Below, one piece after another: positions 6,944-15,944 of a stretch of DNA of 64,000 nucleotides; the first letter of the stretch is position 1; the number at the start of each line of letters is the position of its first letter. Position numbers and translations under genes: made by a program. The stretch comes from a virus. The notes below the pieces were generated by a model that saw only the letters and a program-made list of their open reading frames with translations, was not told where the DNA came from and ran no database searches. The stretch spans positions 1-64,000 of IMG/VR virus record IMGVR_UViG_3300047166_000016; one strand, 5' to 3'.

Positions 6944-8946
6944 GAGAAGGATTCCGTTATCGTCATTTCACCGTTTCCGCCGTTTCCGCCGTTCCCGCAA
7001 GTGGAGCCGTTCCGGCAGGCTCCGCCACCGCCGCCGCCACCACCGGCATTCGCGCCGTTACCGCCGTTTCCGCCCGCACCAGATGGATTTCCATAACCGC
7101 CGCCACCCCCGTTGCCTGGGAAGGAGGCCAACACGGTCGTTCCGTTTTGACCATTCGGCGATGAGGACGTGCCGCCCGTCGCGGGTGTTTGGGTGGTGGG
7201 ACCGCGAGCGCCGCCACCAGGACCGCCGTTGCTACCGGCGTTGAGAGACGTGATGCCGCCACCGGCTCCGCCGCCGGACGATCCGAACCACGATACCCCG
7301 CCTGTCGAACCGATCCCGCCGTTCGTCGGCGAACCACCGGCACCGCTGCCGCACCAAACCTGACCGCCAGCGCCACCAGCGGCACCCGTGCTTCCGCCCG
7401 ATCCGCTGCACGGAGATCCAGCGGCACCGCCGCCCGTTCCCGATGCGTTTCCGCCAGCCGACGTACTACCGCCCGCTCCGCCCGCCGATGCGGTGCCGCT
7501 CGGATTTCCTGGCGATCCAAACCCGCCTGCTCCGAAAACAGCGAGAGAGCCGAACACGGTATTCAGACCGGCGACGCCTGGGCTCCCGGCCGTGTTGTTC
7601 GCGACAGCCCCCAATCCGCCCAGTCCGGTCGCGCTGGTGCCCATCGTGATCGCGACGCTACCGCCGACCGCGGCAATATCGGCGGCGGTGTATTGGAGGC
7701 CCTGATAATTCGCGAAAGCTCCGCCGCCACCCCCGCCGCCTGTCGCCGCGACGCCTGCCGCGGATTCCCCGCCGCCCGCGCCCCCGCCACCTTGCCCGGC
7801 CCCCTGAACCAAGATGCGCACCATGCCAGCGGAGGGCGTGTAGGTGCAGTTGCTGGTGGAAGCCGTGCACACGACCTGGGTGCAAACCCCAAGCCCGCCC
7901 TGGCATGCCACATCGATGCACGACCCGCTGGTTCCGGTGCCGCACGTGACCTGGGTCAGCGTAATGATATTGATCGGCGTGATGCCGGTCGGGGTGGACC
8001 AGTGGCACGTGCTGTCGAGATAAGTGTGCGGCGAAGGCGAAGTGCCGCTGCACATTTGTCCGACCTGGACATAACCGGAGATCGAAGCGAAGTTAGTGAC
8101 GGTCGCGAAAGAGTCCTGATAAATGCCGACCCCTTCGGACCAGAATATACCGCTTTGGCCCTGTCCGGCGACGGGCGGCGACATCTGCCCGGCCGTCGTC
8201 GGAGAGACGGTGTAAGGACCGGTCGTATTATTGACGATATCCCATCGTCCACCCGCTAAGCCCGCGGGAAAAAACAGCGTCGCGTTGCCGCTCAATGTGC
8301 CGGTTAAGACGATGGTCTGGTTTTCGTATTGCGCCAGAGTGAGTGTATTCGTTCCGGCCACGACGGGCACGGTGACATAACCATACCCGAGAAATTTAGC
8401 GAATTTAGGATTATTCAGACCGATGGAAACGCCATCCATCCGCCCTCCCGTGAGCCATAAATAATTCGGACTTTGGAATGCCATCCCTCCCAGACCGGCG
8501 ATCTGTTTCGCTTTATAGTCCGCGTATTGTCCGACGACGTTACCCATACGCCCGAACACGGACGGCACATTCCCGGACCCGCCGCCGCCACCGGTCGAGT
8601 TGATCGTTATCCCGCCTGGGGAATTGTTAATCGTAACGTTCGTGCCCGCTGTCAGCGTTCCGAGCGTAAAACCGGACCCATTGCCGATAAGCAACTGACC
8701 GCTCGCCCCGCCCAGCCATGACGTCGCCGATCCGGTTCCCGTCGCGGCCGGGAGTTGAAGCGATGCGCCGGGCGCGTATGTCGGAGGCGTGAAAACCGAT
8801 GCCCCCGATTGATTGAGGATCGACCCTCCGAGCAGGAGATTGTTGACGGGCGCGGATGGGCAGGCGGTAAGGATCGAGGGGCAGTTCTGCGCGGAGGCTG
8901 TCGCGGCCCATAGGACCGCGAACAGAATTAACCCGAGGATACGCAC
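6940..8946 (-). CDS. large tail fibre/adhesin with polyglycine tip domain and signal peptide
   Basis: 668 residues from a GTG start at 8946 that overlaps the previous gene by 19 bases. It begins with a signal peptide (VRILGLILFAVLWAATASA). Residues about 40-330 resemble a collagen-like or trimeric fibre shaft with a short poly-Gly hinge. The last 280 residues are a dense array of GGxGG motifs (GGGGGGGAFANYQG, AGGGGGGGGACRNG), like the polyglycine-sandwich receptor-binding tips of phage adhesins and glycine-rich fibre domains. The expected role is receptor binding. The signal peptide is not expected for a virion protein. Confidence 0.75.
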   Translation of the reverse strand: MRILGLILFAVLWAATASAQNCPSILTACPSAPVNNLLLGGSILNQSGASVFTPPTYAPGASLQLPAATGTGSATSWLGGASGQLLIGNGSGFTLGTLTAGTNVTINNSPGGITINSTGGGGGSGNVPSVFGRMGNVVGQYADYKAKQIAGLGGMAFQSPNYLWLTGGRMDGVSIGLNNPKFAKFLGYGYVTVPVVAGTNTLTLAQYENQTIVLTGTLSGNATLFFPAGLAGGRWDIVNNTTGPYTVSPTTAGQMSPPVAGQGQSGIFWSEGVGIYQDSFATVTNFASISGYVQVGQMCSGTSPSPHTYLDSTCHWSTPTGITPINIITLTQVTCGTGTSGSCIDVACQGGLGVCTQVVCTASTSNCTYTPSAGMVRILVQGAGQGGGGAGGGESAAGVAATGGGGGGGAFANYQGLQYTAADIAAVGGSVAITMGTSATGLGGLGAVANNTAGSPGVAGLNTVFGSLAVFGAGGFGSPGNPSGTASAGGAGGSTSAGGNASGTGGGAAGSPCSGSGGSTGAAGGAGGQVWCGSGAGGSPTNGGIGSTGGVSWFGSSGGGAGGGITSLNAGSNGGPGGGARGPTTQTPATGGTSSSPNGQNGTTVLASFPGNGGGGGYGNPSGAGGNGGNGANAGGGGGGGGACRNGSTCGNGGNGGNGEMTITESFS

Positions 8947-9917
8947 AGAATATTCCCGTTATTCCAGATTTGGTTCGGCGTGTGAGGATCGGATTGCGGC
9001 AACCCGATGCCGCCGAGCGCGAGCAACGCGCCGGACGTTATCCCGCCGAAATAGACCGCCGCCGCCGGAACGTAGGTAAAGCCCGGATTGACATAGATAA
9101 ACGACGGCCCGACCGTTGGCGCGAACAACGTGCCGGCCGTGCCGCCGCCCGCCGTGGGCCAGCCGGTCGTAACCGGAAGCGCCAGGAAGCCGCCATAGTT
9201 TTCCAGGCCGGTCGAAGTCGGACCCGCCGATATGTAAACGACGGCGCCATTCAGCCAGAGTTGATTGACGACCTGCGGATCGTAAAGCGGAAAATTCCCC
9301 GCGCCGATCAAGAGCAATTCGTTTGCCGAGATCGAGCCGAAAAACACGCCGGGAAGAAACGGGTTCGGCACCGCGCCCGCCACCGCCGAAACGGTATAGC
9401 CGTTGGCCCACACATTGCCCGGCTGCAACCCCGTCGCCGCCTTGGGCCAGCCGTAGGGGTTCGTCAAGGATAGTATGGGGCCATTGGCGAACAGATTGGT
9501 CGGAGCGGTCCAGACCAGCGCCGCGCCGTATCCGGGATTTGCCGGAACCGGAACGGGATAGCCGCACAGACCTGGCGCGATGCCCTGATAGATAACCCAC
9601 TCGATTGTCTCGCCGTCCTGTAGCGCGGCGATAAACAAAATCGAGTAAATGCGAGTGGACTGTCCACCAGATACTTCCAGCGTCAATGTATTAGCGAACA
9701 GATCGACGGTCAGCGTGTTCAGCGTCAGTTCGCCCGACCCGGACGGCGCGACCTCCGCGCTGAGCGTGGCGATATTCGCCGCCTGTAGCGCGGTCAAAAC
9801 CGTTAACAGGCTGAAGGTCTGATTAACCTCTGTCGCCGCCGCCTTAAACGGAAACCAGTTCTGAGCGATCGGCGATGGCGCGAACGCCGGCGGAACGCAG
9901 CACAGCGAAGCGGACAT
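8928..9917 (-). CDS. tail/baseplate periphery protein with repeated W-NG modules
   Basis: 329 residues with a good ribosome site (GGAGG) before ATG 9917. The N-terminal 110 residues are alpha/beta. The rest is built of repeats of the form PNPF...FFG.ISANELLLIG..NFP...NQLWLNG and VYFGGITSGALLALGG...NQIWNNG. The same module recurs at the C-terminus of the 11313-12263 protein. The protein has no signal peptide, unlike the genes that follow it. It is probably a fibre-attachment or fibre protein; family unknown. Confidence 0.55.
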   Translation of the reverse strand: MSASLCCVPPAFAPSPIAQNWFPFKAAATEVNQTFSLLTVLTALQAANIATLSAEVAPSGSGELTLNTLTVDLFANTLTLEVSGGQSTRIYSILFIAALQDGETIEWVIYQGIAPGLCGYPVPVPANPGYGAALVWTAPTNLFANGPILSLTNPYGWPKAATGLQPGNVWANGYTVSAVAGAVPNPFLPGVFFGSISANELLLIGAGNFPLYDPQVVNQLWLNGAVVYISAGPTSTGLENYGGFLALPVTTGWPTAGGGTAGTLFAPTVGPSFIYVNPGFTYVPAAAVYFGGITSGALLALGGIGLPQSDPHTPNQIWNNGNILCVSSG

Positions 9918-9926
9918 GCGAACCTC

Positions 9927-9986
9927 CTACCACCAGGTCATTTTGTCTCGCGGCGACGAGTCCGTCATCGACGCGCGCCGGTCCAT
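9927..9986 (-). CDS. possible 19-residue micro-ORF
   Basis: ATG at 9986 follows a GAGG and opens a frame reading MDRRASMTDSSPRDKMTWW, ending just before the ribosome site of the next gene. It fills the only gap in this stretch of the operon. Support is positional only. Confidence 0.3.
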   Translation of the reverse strand: MDRRASMTDSSPRDKMTWW

Positions 9987-9990
9987 TACC

Positions 9991-10914
9991 TCACCATCTC
10001 ACGATCACGAGGCCGGGATTGCCAGCGCCGCCGGTAAAGAACAATCCGGCGGCGGCACCCGTTCCGCCGCCTCCAGCTCCGGGACCGCATCCGACTGGCC
10101 CCGTAGCACCTTGACCCGTGGAAAATCCGCCGGGTGAGCAAAAAGCATGGCCTCCCGATCCGCCGCTCAGGCCAACCCCCCCGGCCTGCGTTACAGACCC
10201 CCCGCCCCCGGTGCCAGGCTGGTTGTTATAGCCTCCGGTTCCAATTCCATAAGAGCCGCCGCCCGCAGTGCCGGAGTTGTTGCCGAATGCGCCCCCACCG
10301 CCCCCGGTCGCGCTACAGAACGACCCAAACGATGAACTTGTCCCGGCGCTTCCGGCGACGGCACCAATGCCGCCGGCGCCGCCCGAGCCAACGGTAATGG
10401 CGATCGTTGCGCCCGGCGAGACAGTGAAAACCCCGCGGGTGTAACCCGCGCCCCCGCCACCGGCGCTGCCTCCATTATTGGCCGCCCCGCCCGCGCCGCC
10501 ACCACCGCCCCAGACTTCGACATCGGCGCGGATGACACCAAGCGGGACTGTCCAAGTGCCGGAAGAGGCGAAAACCATTACGCCGAGGTAGTTGGATAGC
10601 GATAAAAGACTCGCCATCGTTCCGGCGGTGTTAAGGTTTTGGACCAGATCGCCCGCGTTCCAAGCCAACGCCGTCGTGCCTTCCTGCGCGCGAACGATGG
10701 TGAAAGTATCGGTGGACCGTGCCGTGCAATAAACGATCTCGCGTATCAGAATATTCGTCGCGGAAATCAGCGTGACCGCGAATTGCTGCCCCGCCGCCGG
10801 GCTTGGAAACAACGCGCCCTGCCCAGGACTGACCGCAAGCGTCGTCGCGCCGCTCGATATGCCGCCCGCGAGCGTTGAACCGGCGTTGTTCGCGAAAAGG
10901 AACTGGCTGCTCAT
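9991..10914 (-). CDS. glycine-rich tail fibre protein
   Basis: 307 residues. The N-terminal 110 residues form the conserved fibre base seen in many phages (SSQFLFANNAGSTLAGGISS..., then IVRAQEGTTALAWNAGDLV). A central strand VEVWGGGGGAGG opens a polyglycine domain of about 170 residues ending LVIVRW. This architecture is typical of short fibres whose Gly-rich tip binds the receptor. No signal peptide. It is coupled by TAATG to the small gene upstream. Confidence 0.75.
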   Translation of the reverse strand: MSSQFLFANNAGSTLAGGISSGATTLAVSPGQGALFPSPAAGQQFAVTLISATNILIREIVYCTARSTDTFTIVRAQEGTTALAWNAGDLVQNLNTAGTMASLLSLSNYLGVMVFASSGTWTVPLGVIRADVEVWGGGGGAGGAANNGGSAGGGGAGYTRGVFTVSPGATIAITVGSGGAGGIGAVAGSAGTSSSFGSFCSATGGGGGAFGNNSGTAGGGSYGIGTGGYNNQPGTGGGGSVTQAGGVGLSGGSGGHAFCSPGGFSTGQGATGPVGCGPGAGGGGTGAAAGLFFTGGAGNPGLVIVRW

Positions 10915-11312
10915 TACTGAATGACCCAGACGTTGTAGACCACGCCGACCGGCGTCGTGGCGACAATGGCCCCCACGTTAACCGTCACCGTGCCCGTCGA
11001 TGACACGTATCCCCAGATCGAGAGAGCATGACTGGCATCGACCTGCGGATTTGTCGCCGGCGAGACGACAACCGCCATGCCTGTCGTCGCTCCGGCCACC
11101 GCCACGGTGCCGCTGGCCGATGCCCCGGCGGCCAGCGCGCCGCCGCCTATCGTTCCGGTTGTCCCGATCAATTCGACCGCCACGGTGCCGGTCTGGGCGG
11201 GCAGCGTGACGGTATGCGTGCCGACCGTCGCGATGGCTTGCACCGTGATGGTGCCGCTGGTCGATCCGAGGAAGAGTCCTTGATTGAGCGACGGTGTAAT
11301 AGTGCCAGACAT
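10914..11312 (-). CDS. small fibre-like virion protein
   Basis: 132 residues, very rich in Thr, Val, Gly and Ala with alternating beta pattern (TVTLPAQTGTVAVELIG, GYVSSTGTVTVNVG). Such proteins occur among fibre and baseplate decoration genes. It starts one base before the stop region of the baseplate gene and is joined by TAATG to the glycine-rich fibre gene. Function beyond a structural role cannot be inferred. Confidence 0.55.
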   Translation of the reverse strand: MSGTITPSLNQGLFLGSTSGTITVQAIATVGTHTVTLPAQTGTVAVELIGTTGTIGGGALAAGASASGTVAVAGATTGMAVVVSPATNPQVDASHALSIWGYVSSTGTVTVNVGAIVATTPVGVVYNVWVIQ

Positions 11313-12263
11313 TCACGCTATCCCTACCACGCCGCCGTTGTTCCAAAGTTGCCCGCTGCCCGCCGCCGGAGCCGTCAAAGGCAGGTTCCCGCCGCCCAAC
11401 ATGAGCAACGATCCCGACGTGACCAGTCCGAAATAAAGCGGTGCGGCGAACGGGTTAGGCGTAACGCCTGGAACCACCGTCACAATCCCGCCGTTATCCC
11501 ATACCGCGCCCGCGACAAGCCCGGACGGCGAGGTGGGCCAACCCGTCGCGAGCGTGAGATTGAGCCACCCGCCGTCGTTCAGGAAATTGGTGGGTCCGAT
11601 ATTGTTGACAATCGCGACCGAAAACGAAAACTGAAACGGCAATGGGATAATCGCCGATTGCACCGCCGCCTGGAATATCTGCGCGTTCTGTAGCGTGATC
11701 GACCCAGAGGACGTGAGCGTGATCGTTATCGTGACGGCGTAGTTATTCCCGAATGCGACGCCAATTTGATAGGTGTTATCGATGTTCGGCGCGGTGCCGT
11801 TCGTGCCGATCAGAAACCGGACGATGCGGCGCTTCAGCCACTGAATGGTAAACTGCTGCCCATCGCCCTTGAAAAACGACCACGTTATGACCCTGCGAAA
11901 GATATCGTCCGTTACGATATATGAATTGATCGCGCCCGATATCTGGATCGCGTTGTATTCGAGCGTGTTAAATTCGATCGTATCGAACAGACCGAAGGCG
12001 ACAATCGTCCCGTCTGGGATAGAGGGGCGACCGATCCCGTATAGCCCTTCCGCGACCCAATCGAGCAACGGTCCCGACACGTTCGAGTTGGTGTAGTCGC
12101 CGAGCGGTGTCGCGTTGAACCAGTTCAGGTAATTCTGCGAGACCTGATTATACGCGGTAAAAAAAGCCGCGATGTTATCGTCATCGTTGTATTGTTGATA
12201 GGGATACGAAGGAACAATCATCCGCGTCGATGTTGTCGAAGATGGAGGCCACGTGCCGCTCAT
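11313..12263 (-). CDS. baseplate or tail-tip protein with C-terminal W-NG repeat module
   Basis: 316 residues. The position directly after the J-like baseplate gene is that of the P2 gpI/Mu gp48-type protein. The N-terminal part is tyrosine- and asparagine-rich (YQQYNDDDNIAAFFTAYNQ), followed by a domain with FFKGDGQQFTIQWLKRRI. The C-terminal 80 residues carry the repeat module (PNPFAAPLYFGLVTSG...QLWNNGG) shared with the 8928-9917 protein, so the two probably meet or bind the same partner. Its start overlaps the J-like stop as ATGA. Confidence 0.55.
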   Translation of the reverse strand: MSGTWPPSSTTSTRMIVPSYPYQQYNDDDNIAAFFTAYNQVSQNYLNWFNATPLGDYTNSNVSGPLLDWVAEGLYGIGRPSIPDGTIVAFGLFDTIEFNTLEYNAIQISGAINSYIVTDDIFRRVITWSFFKGDGQQFTIQWLKRRIVRFLIGTNGTAPNIDNTYQIGVAFGNNYAVTITITLTSSGSITLQNAQIFQAAVQSAIIPLPFQFSFSVAIVNNIGPTNFLNDGGWLNLTLATGWPTSPSGLVAGAVWDNGGIVTVVPGVTPNPFAAPLYFGLVTSGSLLMLGGGNLPLTAPAAGSGQLWNNGGVVGIA

Positions 12264-13693
12264 CCTTGGACAATCGTAACGGCGGACGCGGTGCAGGAGA
12301 AGTAGCTTTCCGGATCGCCGTAGATCGCCTCCGAACCGGCGCCTGGATTTGTCAGAATGCTATTGATGTAAACAGCGAACACAATCCGCGTTATCAGCAC
12401 CGTCGAGATGATCGAAACAATCGACGCCACGAATACATCCTGCAACTCGAACACGTTGATCGGTGCCCCGACCGGTATCGAATTGATGTAAGCGGCGATG
12501 GCCGGTTGCGCCAACGCGGAAACCGCCGTCGGAGATACGTAGTTAGGCGATGGCGTGTTCCATGTCAGATTGACCGTCACGGTCTGAACTGGCGGGACCA
12601 CGAACGGAACGGTGTAGGTATCCGGGTAATTATTCAGATTGATACTCTGGTTTCTGAAGTTCGGCGTGACAACGCCTCCGCTCGTCCAGGCCCCTGAGCT
12701 TGTCGTGTCGATGCCGATGCTGAATGTTTTGTTCGTTATGACGGTAATGGTCAACGGCGTTCCGTTGATACCCGAGATGCCGACCGCCCCGGCGATGTTG
12801 ACGATCTGGCCGCTTGTGTAACCATGATTGAGGCCGGTCGTGACCACGCCTGGATTGGCGTTCGTAATGCCGGTCACGTTCAGGATCGACCCGACCAGCG
12901 TCGAGACATCGAACAACGAATCGAGGATCGCCGCCGCGATGGCATAGGGATCGGCTGTTCCGCCGACGATAACTTCCCATCCGCCGCCGACCTGTTGCCG
13001 AACCGATACGAGGTTCGGCTGCACCCCGGAGACCTGACCCAGATACGCTTTGAGATAGGCTGTCATGCCGGTGGAAGCCACCAGACCGGCTTGCAGCACG
13101 CGGGCGGCGAATTGTGCCTGCGTTTCCGCCGCGCCGCCCGGAGTGCCCGCGAGCGGGTTCGTGGCGGTAAGCGTGACACCGCTCGGAGCCGACGTGACCA
13201 GCGTCGTGACGGTGTTCGCCGGCACGGCCCACGACCCGCTGAGCGTGGCCTGACAGAACAGCGGAACCGATGCCCCGCCCGAGGCGATAACGCCGCCGTC
13301 GATCACCGCATACTGGTAGGTGCCGTCGCTGACCAGAAATCCGGGATTGACCAGAAACCCGACCGTGCCGCTGAACACGACATAAACTGCCGTATTGGTG
13401 GCGGGGAGATTGGTCGATCCCTGTCCGAGATAAATCTGCCCGAGCGCCAAAAGCGTGAACGGATTAGCGCCATATGGCGTTAACGAGTTTATCGCATCGA
13501 CCTGAGCCTGATCGATTTGCAGCGCGGCACCGGTCGCGGTGCTGCTCATATCCTCGATCAGCCCGGCCGGGAGAATGGTCAGACCGGGCGATTGCGCCGT
13601 CGCGGCGGCGACGATGGCGGCATTGATCGCTTCCGGCGTCTGCGGAACCGCGCCGATACTCGTTACGGTCGGCGTGCCTATCGAACCGCTCAT
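12260..13693 (-). CDS. baseplate protein J-like with FCCH-like insertion
   Basis: 477 residues. The baseplate J pattern is clear: an N-terminal helical segment, ...TVYVVFSGTVGFLVNPGFLVSDGTYQY..., ETQAQFAARVL, and a C-terminal IAAYINSIPVGAPINVFELQ block. These proteins form the wedge ring of contractile tails. Between them, about residues 270-345, sits an extra beta domain (HGYTSGQIVNIAGAVGISGING...TFSIGIDTT) that looks like the FCCH fold reused in phage structural proteins. It is coupled by ATGA to both neighbours. Confidence 0.8.
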   Translation of the reverse strand: MSGSIGTPTVTSIGAVPQTPEAINAAIVAAATAQSPGLTILPAGLIEDMSSTATGAALQIDQAQVDAINSLTPYGANPFTLLALGQIYLGQGSTNLPATNTAVYVVFSGTVGFLVNPGFLVSDGTYQYAVIDGGVIASGGASVPLFCQATLSGSWAVPANTVTTLVTSAPSGVTLTATNPLAGTPGGAAETQAQFAARVLQAGLVASTGMTAYLKAYLGQVSGVQPNLVSVRQQVGGGWEVIVGGTADPYAIAAAILDSLFDVSTLVGSILNVTGITNANPGVVTTGLNHGYTSGQIVNIAGAVGISGINGTPLTITVITNKTFSIGIDTTSSGAWTSGGVVTPNFRNQSINLNNYPDTYTVPFVVPPVQTVTVNLTWNTPSPNYVSPTAVSALAQPAIAAYINSIPVGAPINVFELQDVFVASIVSIISTVLITRIVFAVYINSILTNPGAGSEAIYGDPESYFSCTASAVTIVQG

Positions 13694-14028
13694 GACGGGA
13701 TCGGCACCGTATCGAACAGCGCGGCCCCGGTTTGCGCCAGGGCGCGCACGTTATAGACCGGGTTGCGTCCCGGCTCCCGCGCCACGCTGAGATTGGCGAA
13801 ATACGGCGCGAATTGCTGCTGCGTCATCGCGACATAGAAATCCGGGTAAATTTGCTGCATCACCGATTGCTGAGCAGGAATGCCGTAATTGGCGAAAAAT
13901 GGAGATTCTCCGAGATTGAGCAACAACGTCTGGCAAAGCGTAACGAACCAAACGAGGTCGTTATAGCCTTTCGCGTCGGTCGTGACCTCGTGCCATGTGC
14001 CATCCGGTGTGCGCCCCCACGTCCTCAC
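13690..14028 (-). CDS. candidate baseplate wedge protein (gpW/gp25 position)
   Basis: 112 residues located between the spike gene and the J-like gene, where contractile-tailed phages place the gp25/gpW wedge protein. Helical, with LVWFVTLCQTLLLNLGESPFFANYGIP, a pattern fitting the gp25-like lysozyme-fold family (LGExPFxxxYGI). It probably links baseplate hub and wedge. Assignment is by position and this short motif. Confidence 0.65.
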   Translation of the reverse strand: MRTWGRTPDGTWHEVTTDAKGYNDLVWFVTLCQTLLLNLGESPFFANYGIPAQQSVMQQIYPDFYVAMTQQQFAPYFANLSVAREPGRNPVYNVRALAQTGAALFDTVPIPS

Positions 14029-14627
14029 GGGACCACCGGCCCGGTATCGCCGCTGCCCGTCGAAACGCCACTATGGACGTGCGGCAGGAACGCCACCCCA
14101 TCGATCGTCACGCCCGATCCGTTTATGACCACGCTATGCCCCCCGACCGCGAGCGTAATCGCGGTGGACGTGATCGTGAGGGACGACGATCCGGCCGCGG
14201 CTTTCGCGAGAATGCCGTTCGGGCCGCCCGTAAGCGTGAGTTGGTTCGGATCGACCGAATCCCATCCCGTGTTGCCGATCGGTGACCACACCAGCGGCGT
14301 AAGATTGCCCCGGATCGTCCCATCCGCCACACCGCCCCCGAGGCCCGACATGCCGCCCAGGTATGTGTCGGCGGCGATTGTGACGCCCTTTTCGCCGGGC
14401 TGGATCGGCACCCGGACATACTGCGAGCCGAGAGTCGGAACCGTGGCCTGCGGAATTGTCTGAGTGCCGGTCAACTCGAAATTGATTTGCACGATGGCCC
14501 CCACGATTTTGACCACCGAAGCTGGAAGCGATCGCCCCAAAACCTGTATCGCATCTTGAGCCGCGCCGCGCACGAACCGATTGATCGAGCGGCCGAACGG
14601 AATGGTCTGCGGGTTTATTATGGTCAT
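14025..14627 (-). CDS. baseplate spike protein (gpV/gp138-like)
   Basis: 200 residues from the ATG overlapping the upstream TGA (ATGA at 14627). An N-terminal helix (SINRFVRGAAQDAIQVLG) precedes an OB-like domain. A repetitive beta-prism follows, with hydrophobic alternation and a tip reading GVTIDGVAFLPHVHSGVSTGSGDTGP. The HVH before the end is the metal-coordinating apex motif of central spikes. It sits at the tail tip and pierces the outer membrane. Confidence 0.75.
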   Translation of the reverse strand: MTIINPQTIPFGRSINRFVRGAAQDAIQVLGRSLPASVVKIVGAIVQINFELTGTQTIPQATVPTLGSQYVRVPIQPGEKGVTIAADTYLGGMSGLGGGVADGTIRGNLTPLVWSPIGNTGWDSVDPNQLTLTGGPNGILAKAAAGSSSLTITSTAITLAVGGHSVVINGSGVTIDGVAFLPHVHSGVSTGSGDTGPVVP

Positions 14628-15631
14628 GCGTTCGGCGCCGTCCCCGCTTCGACCGTCGTGTTCCACGACGCCGCGTCGGATTGGCGAAAATTACCGAAGT
14701 GCTGCACGGTCTGAACCACGAAGTTGCCCGTCTGCGCCGATTTGTCGCGAAAACTGAGTTGCGAGTTGGCTGACGTCGTCGCGAACGATGGCGGAATGTT
14801 GATCGTGTCGTTTACCGCCAGGTCGCCGCGCAACACGAACTTCACCTGTATCCGCCCTTGCCCGATCCAGATCGGTTGCCCGATCATATCCTGAAACGCG
14901 ATCTTCTTGATCGCCGATTTCTGTGGCGCGACGGTGCCGTCGTATGCCGTGACGGTATCGCCGATGGTGGCGATTTTGACGCCCTGGTATGTCCCGCCGA
15001 TGATCGTCTTCGAGATGCTGTTGACGTAATCGGTCAGTTGCGTGAGCGAGTCGTAATGACCGATCTCATCGTTCCCTAGCACCAGATTTGGGCTTATCGC
15101 TATGTTCTGCTTGATGCCAGGATAAGCCGTCGAAAGGGTCTGCGCCAAGGCGTCTTTGAGTTGCGTTCCTTTCAACCAGACAAACGGGAAATTGTCTACC
15201 CCGTCGTTTATTCCTGCTCCTACGCCGTTCGCGGTAAACCAAAAATTGAGCGTCTGTTCGGTCCCGATCCAGTTGCCCCATGCCTGGAATATCCGGCCCG
15301 ACATGATAAGGCCCTGTTGCGACGGATTGGCGAGCGGCAACCCCTTCGACATGCCCGCGCTAATTTTGACATTGACCGTGTTATTCGGCGGCGAAAGATC
15401 GATTGCGCTGGTGATCGCCTGAAGCCCGAGGCCGTAGATGCACAGCATCGCCGCCTGGTTTTGATTTCCTGGCGTCGTATTCACGACCGGGATATCGAAC
15501 TCGATGTTGAGCGCGGCGGGATTCGGCTTGCCATTCGGCAACAGGCTCGTGATGCCAACCCCGCCGAGACTGGCCGGAAGAACGGGTTTCCCGGTTGTGC
15601 CATCCGTCAGCGCGATATTGTAATACCGCAT
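14624..15631 (-). CDS. baseplate hub-like protein
   Basis: 335 residues from ATG 15631, which shares a base with the stop of the upstream gene; an in-frame start 174 bases earlier would overlap it. The first half has a hub-like beta pattern (ALNIEFDIPVVNTTPGNQNQ, VNVKISAGMSKGLP), and the second contains a linker KGTQLKDALAQTLSTAYPG and a C-terminal DTVTAYDG...IQVKFVLRGDLAVND. Order next to plug and spike genes supports a gpD/gp27-type hub that carries the spike. Confidence 0.6.
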   Translation of the reverse strand: MRYYNIALTDGTTGKPVLPASLGGVGITSLLPNGKPNPAALNIEFDIPVVNTTPGNQNQAAMLCIYGLGLQAITSAIDLSPPNNTVNVKISAGMSKGLPLANPSQQGLIMSGRIFQAWGNWIGTEQTLNFWFTANGVGAGINDGVDNFPFVWLKGTQLKDALAQTLSTAYPGIKQNIAISPNLVLGNDEIGHYDSLTQLTDYVNSISKTIIGGTYQGVKIATIGDTVTAYDGTVAPQKSAIKKIAFQDMIGQPIWIGQGRIQVKFVLRGDLAVNDTINIPPSFATTSANSQLSFRDKSAQTGNFVVQTVQHFGNFRQSDAASWNTTVEAGTAPNA

Positions 15632-15900
15632 CAGCCGACCTCGAACGTCTGTGTCGTGTCGCGATAGATTATCGCCGTCGTGAAATAGCCCCCGGTCAAA
15701 GAGATATCGTAATCCGGCGGCGAGGCGATCAACGCGCGGCAGAATATCTGCACGAAGTTCTGAGTATAGACGTTCAGATACCAGCGCTGCCCGTAAATGT
15801 TCCACGTTACGGTGCAGTTATACGTTTCGCCCGCGTCCAGCGTGGCCGAAAACTGAAACGGCCCCTCTGGCGTTGGTGCGAATTGAACGTAGACCGTCAC
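15631..15900 (-). CDS. baseplate plug-like small protein
   Basis: 89 residues with a single compact beta domain. The pattern (ETYNCTVTWNIYGQRWYLNVYTQ, ...GYFTTAIIYRDT) resembles small phage baseplate plug proteins encoded just before the hub. It is tightly coupled to the hub gene. The name rests on pattern and position only. Confidence 0.55.
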   Translation of the reverse strand: MTVYVQFAPTPEGPFQFSATLDAGETYNCTVTWNIYGQRWYLNVYTQNFVQIFCRALIASPPDYDISLTGGYFTTAIIYRDTTQTFEVG

Positions 15901-15944
15901 AGGATCCTCTTGAAGCTGTCGGCTTTAGCGGGTCTGGCGGTCCA

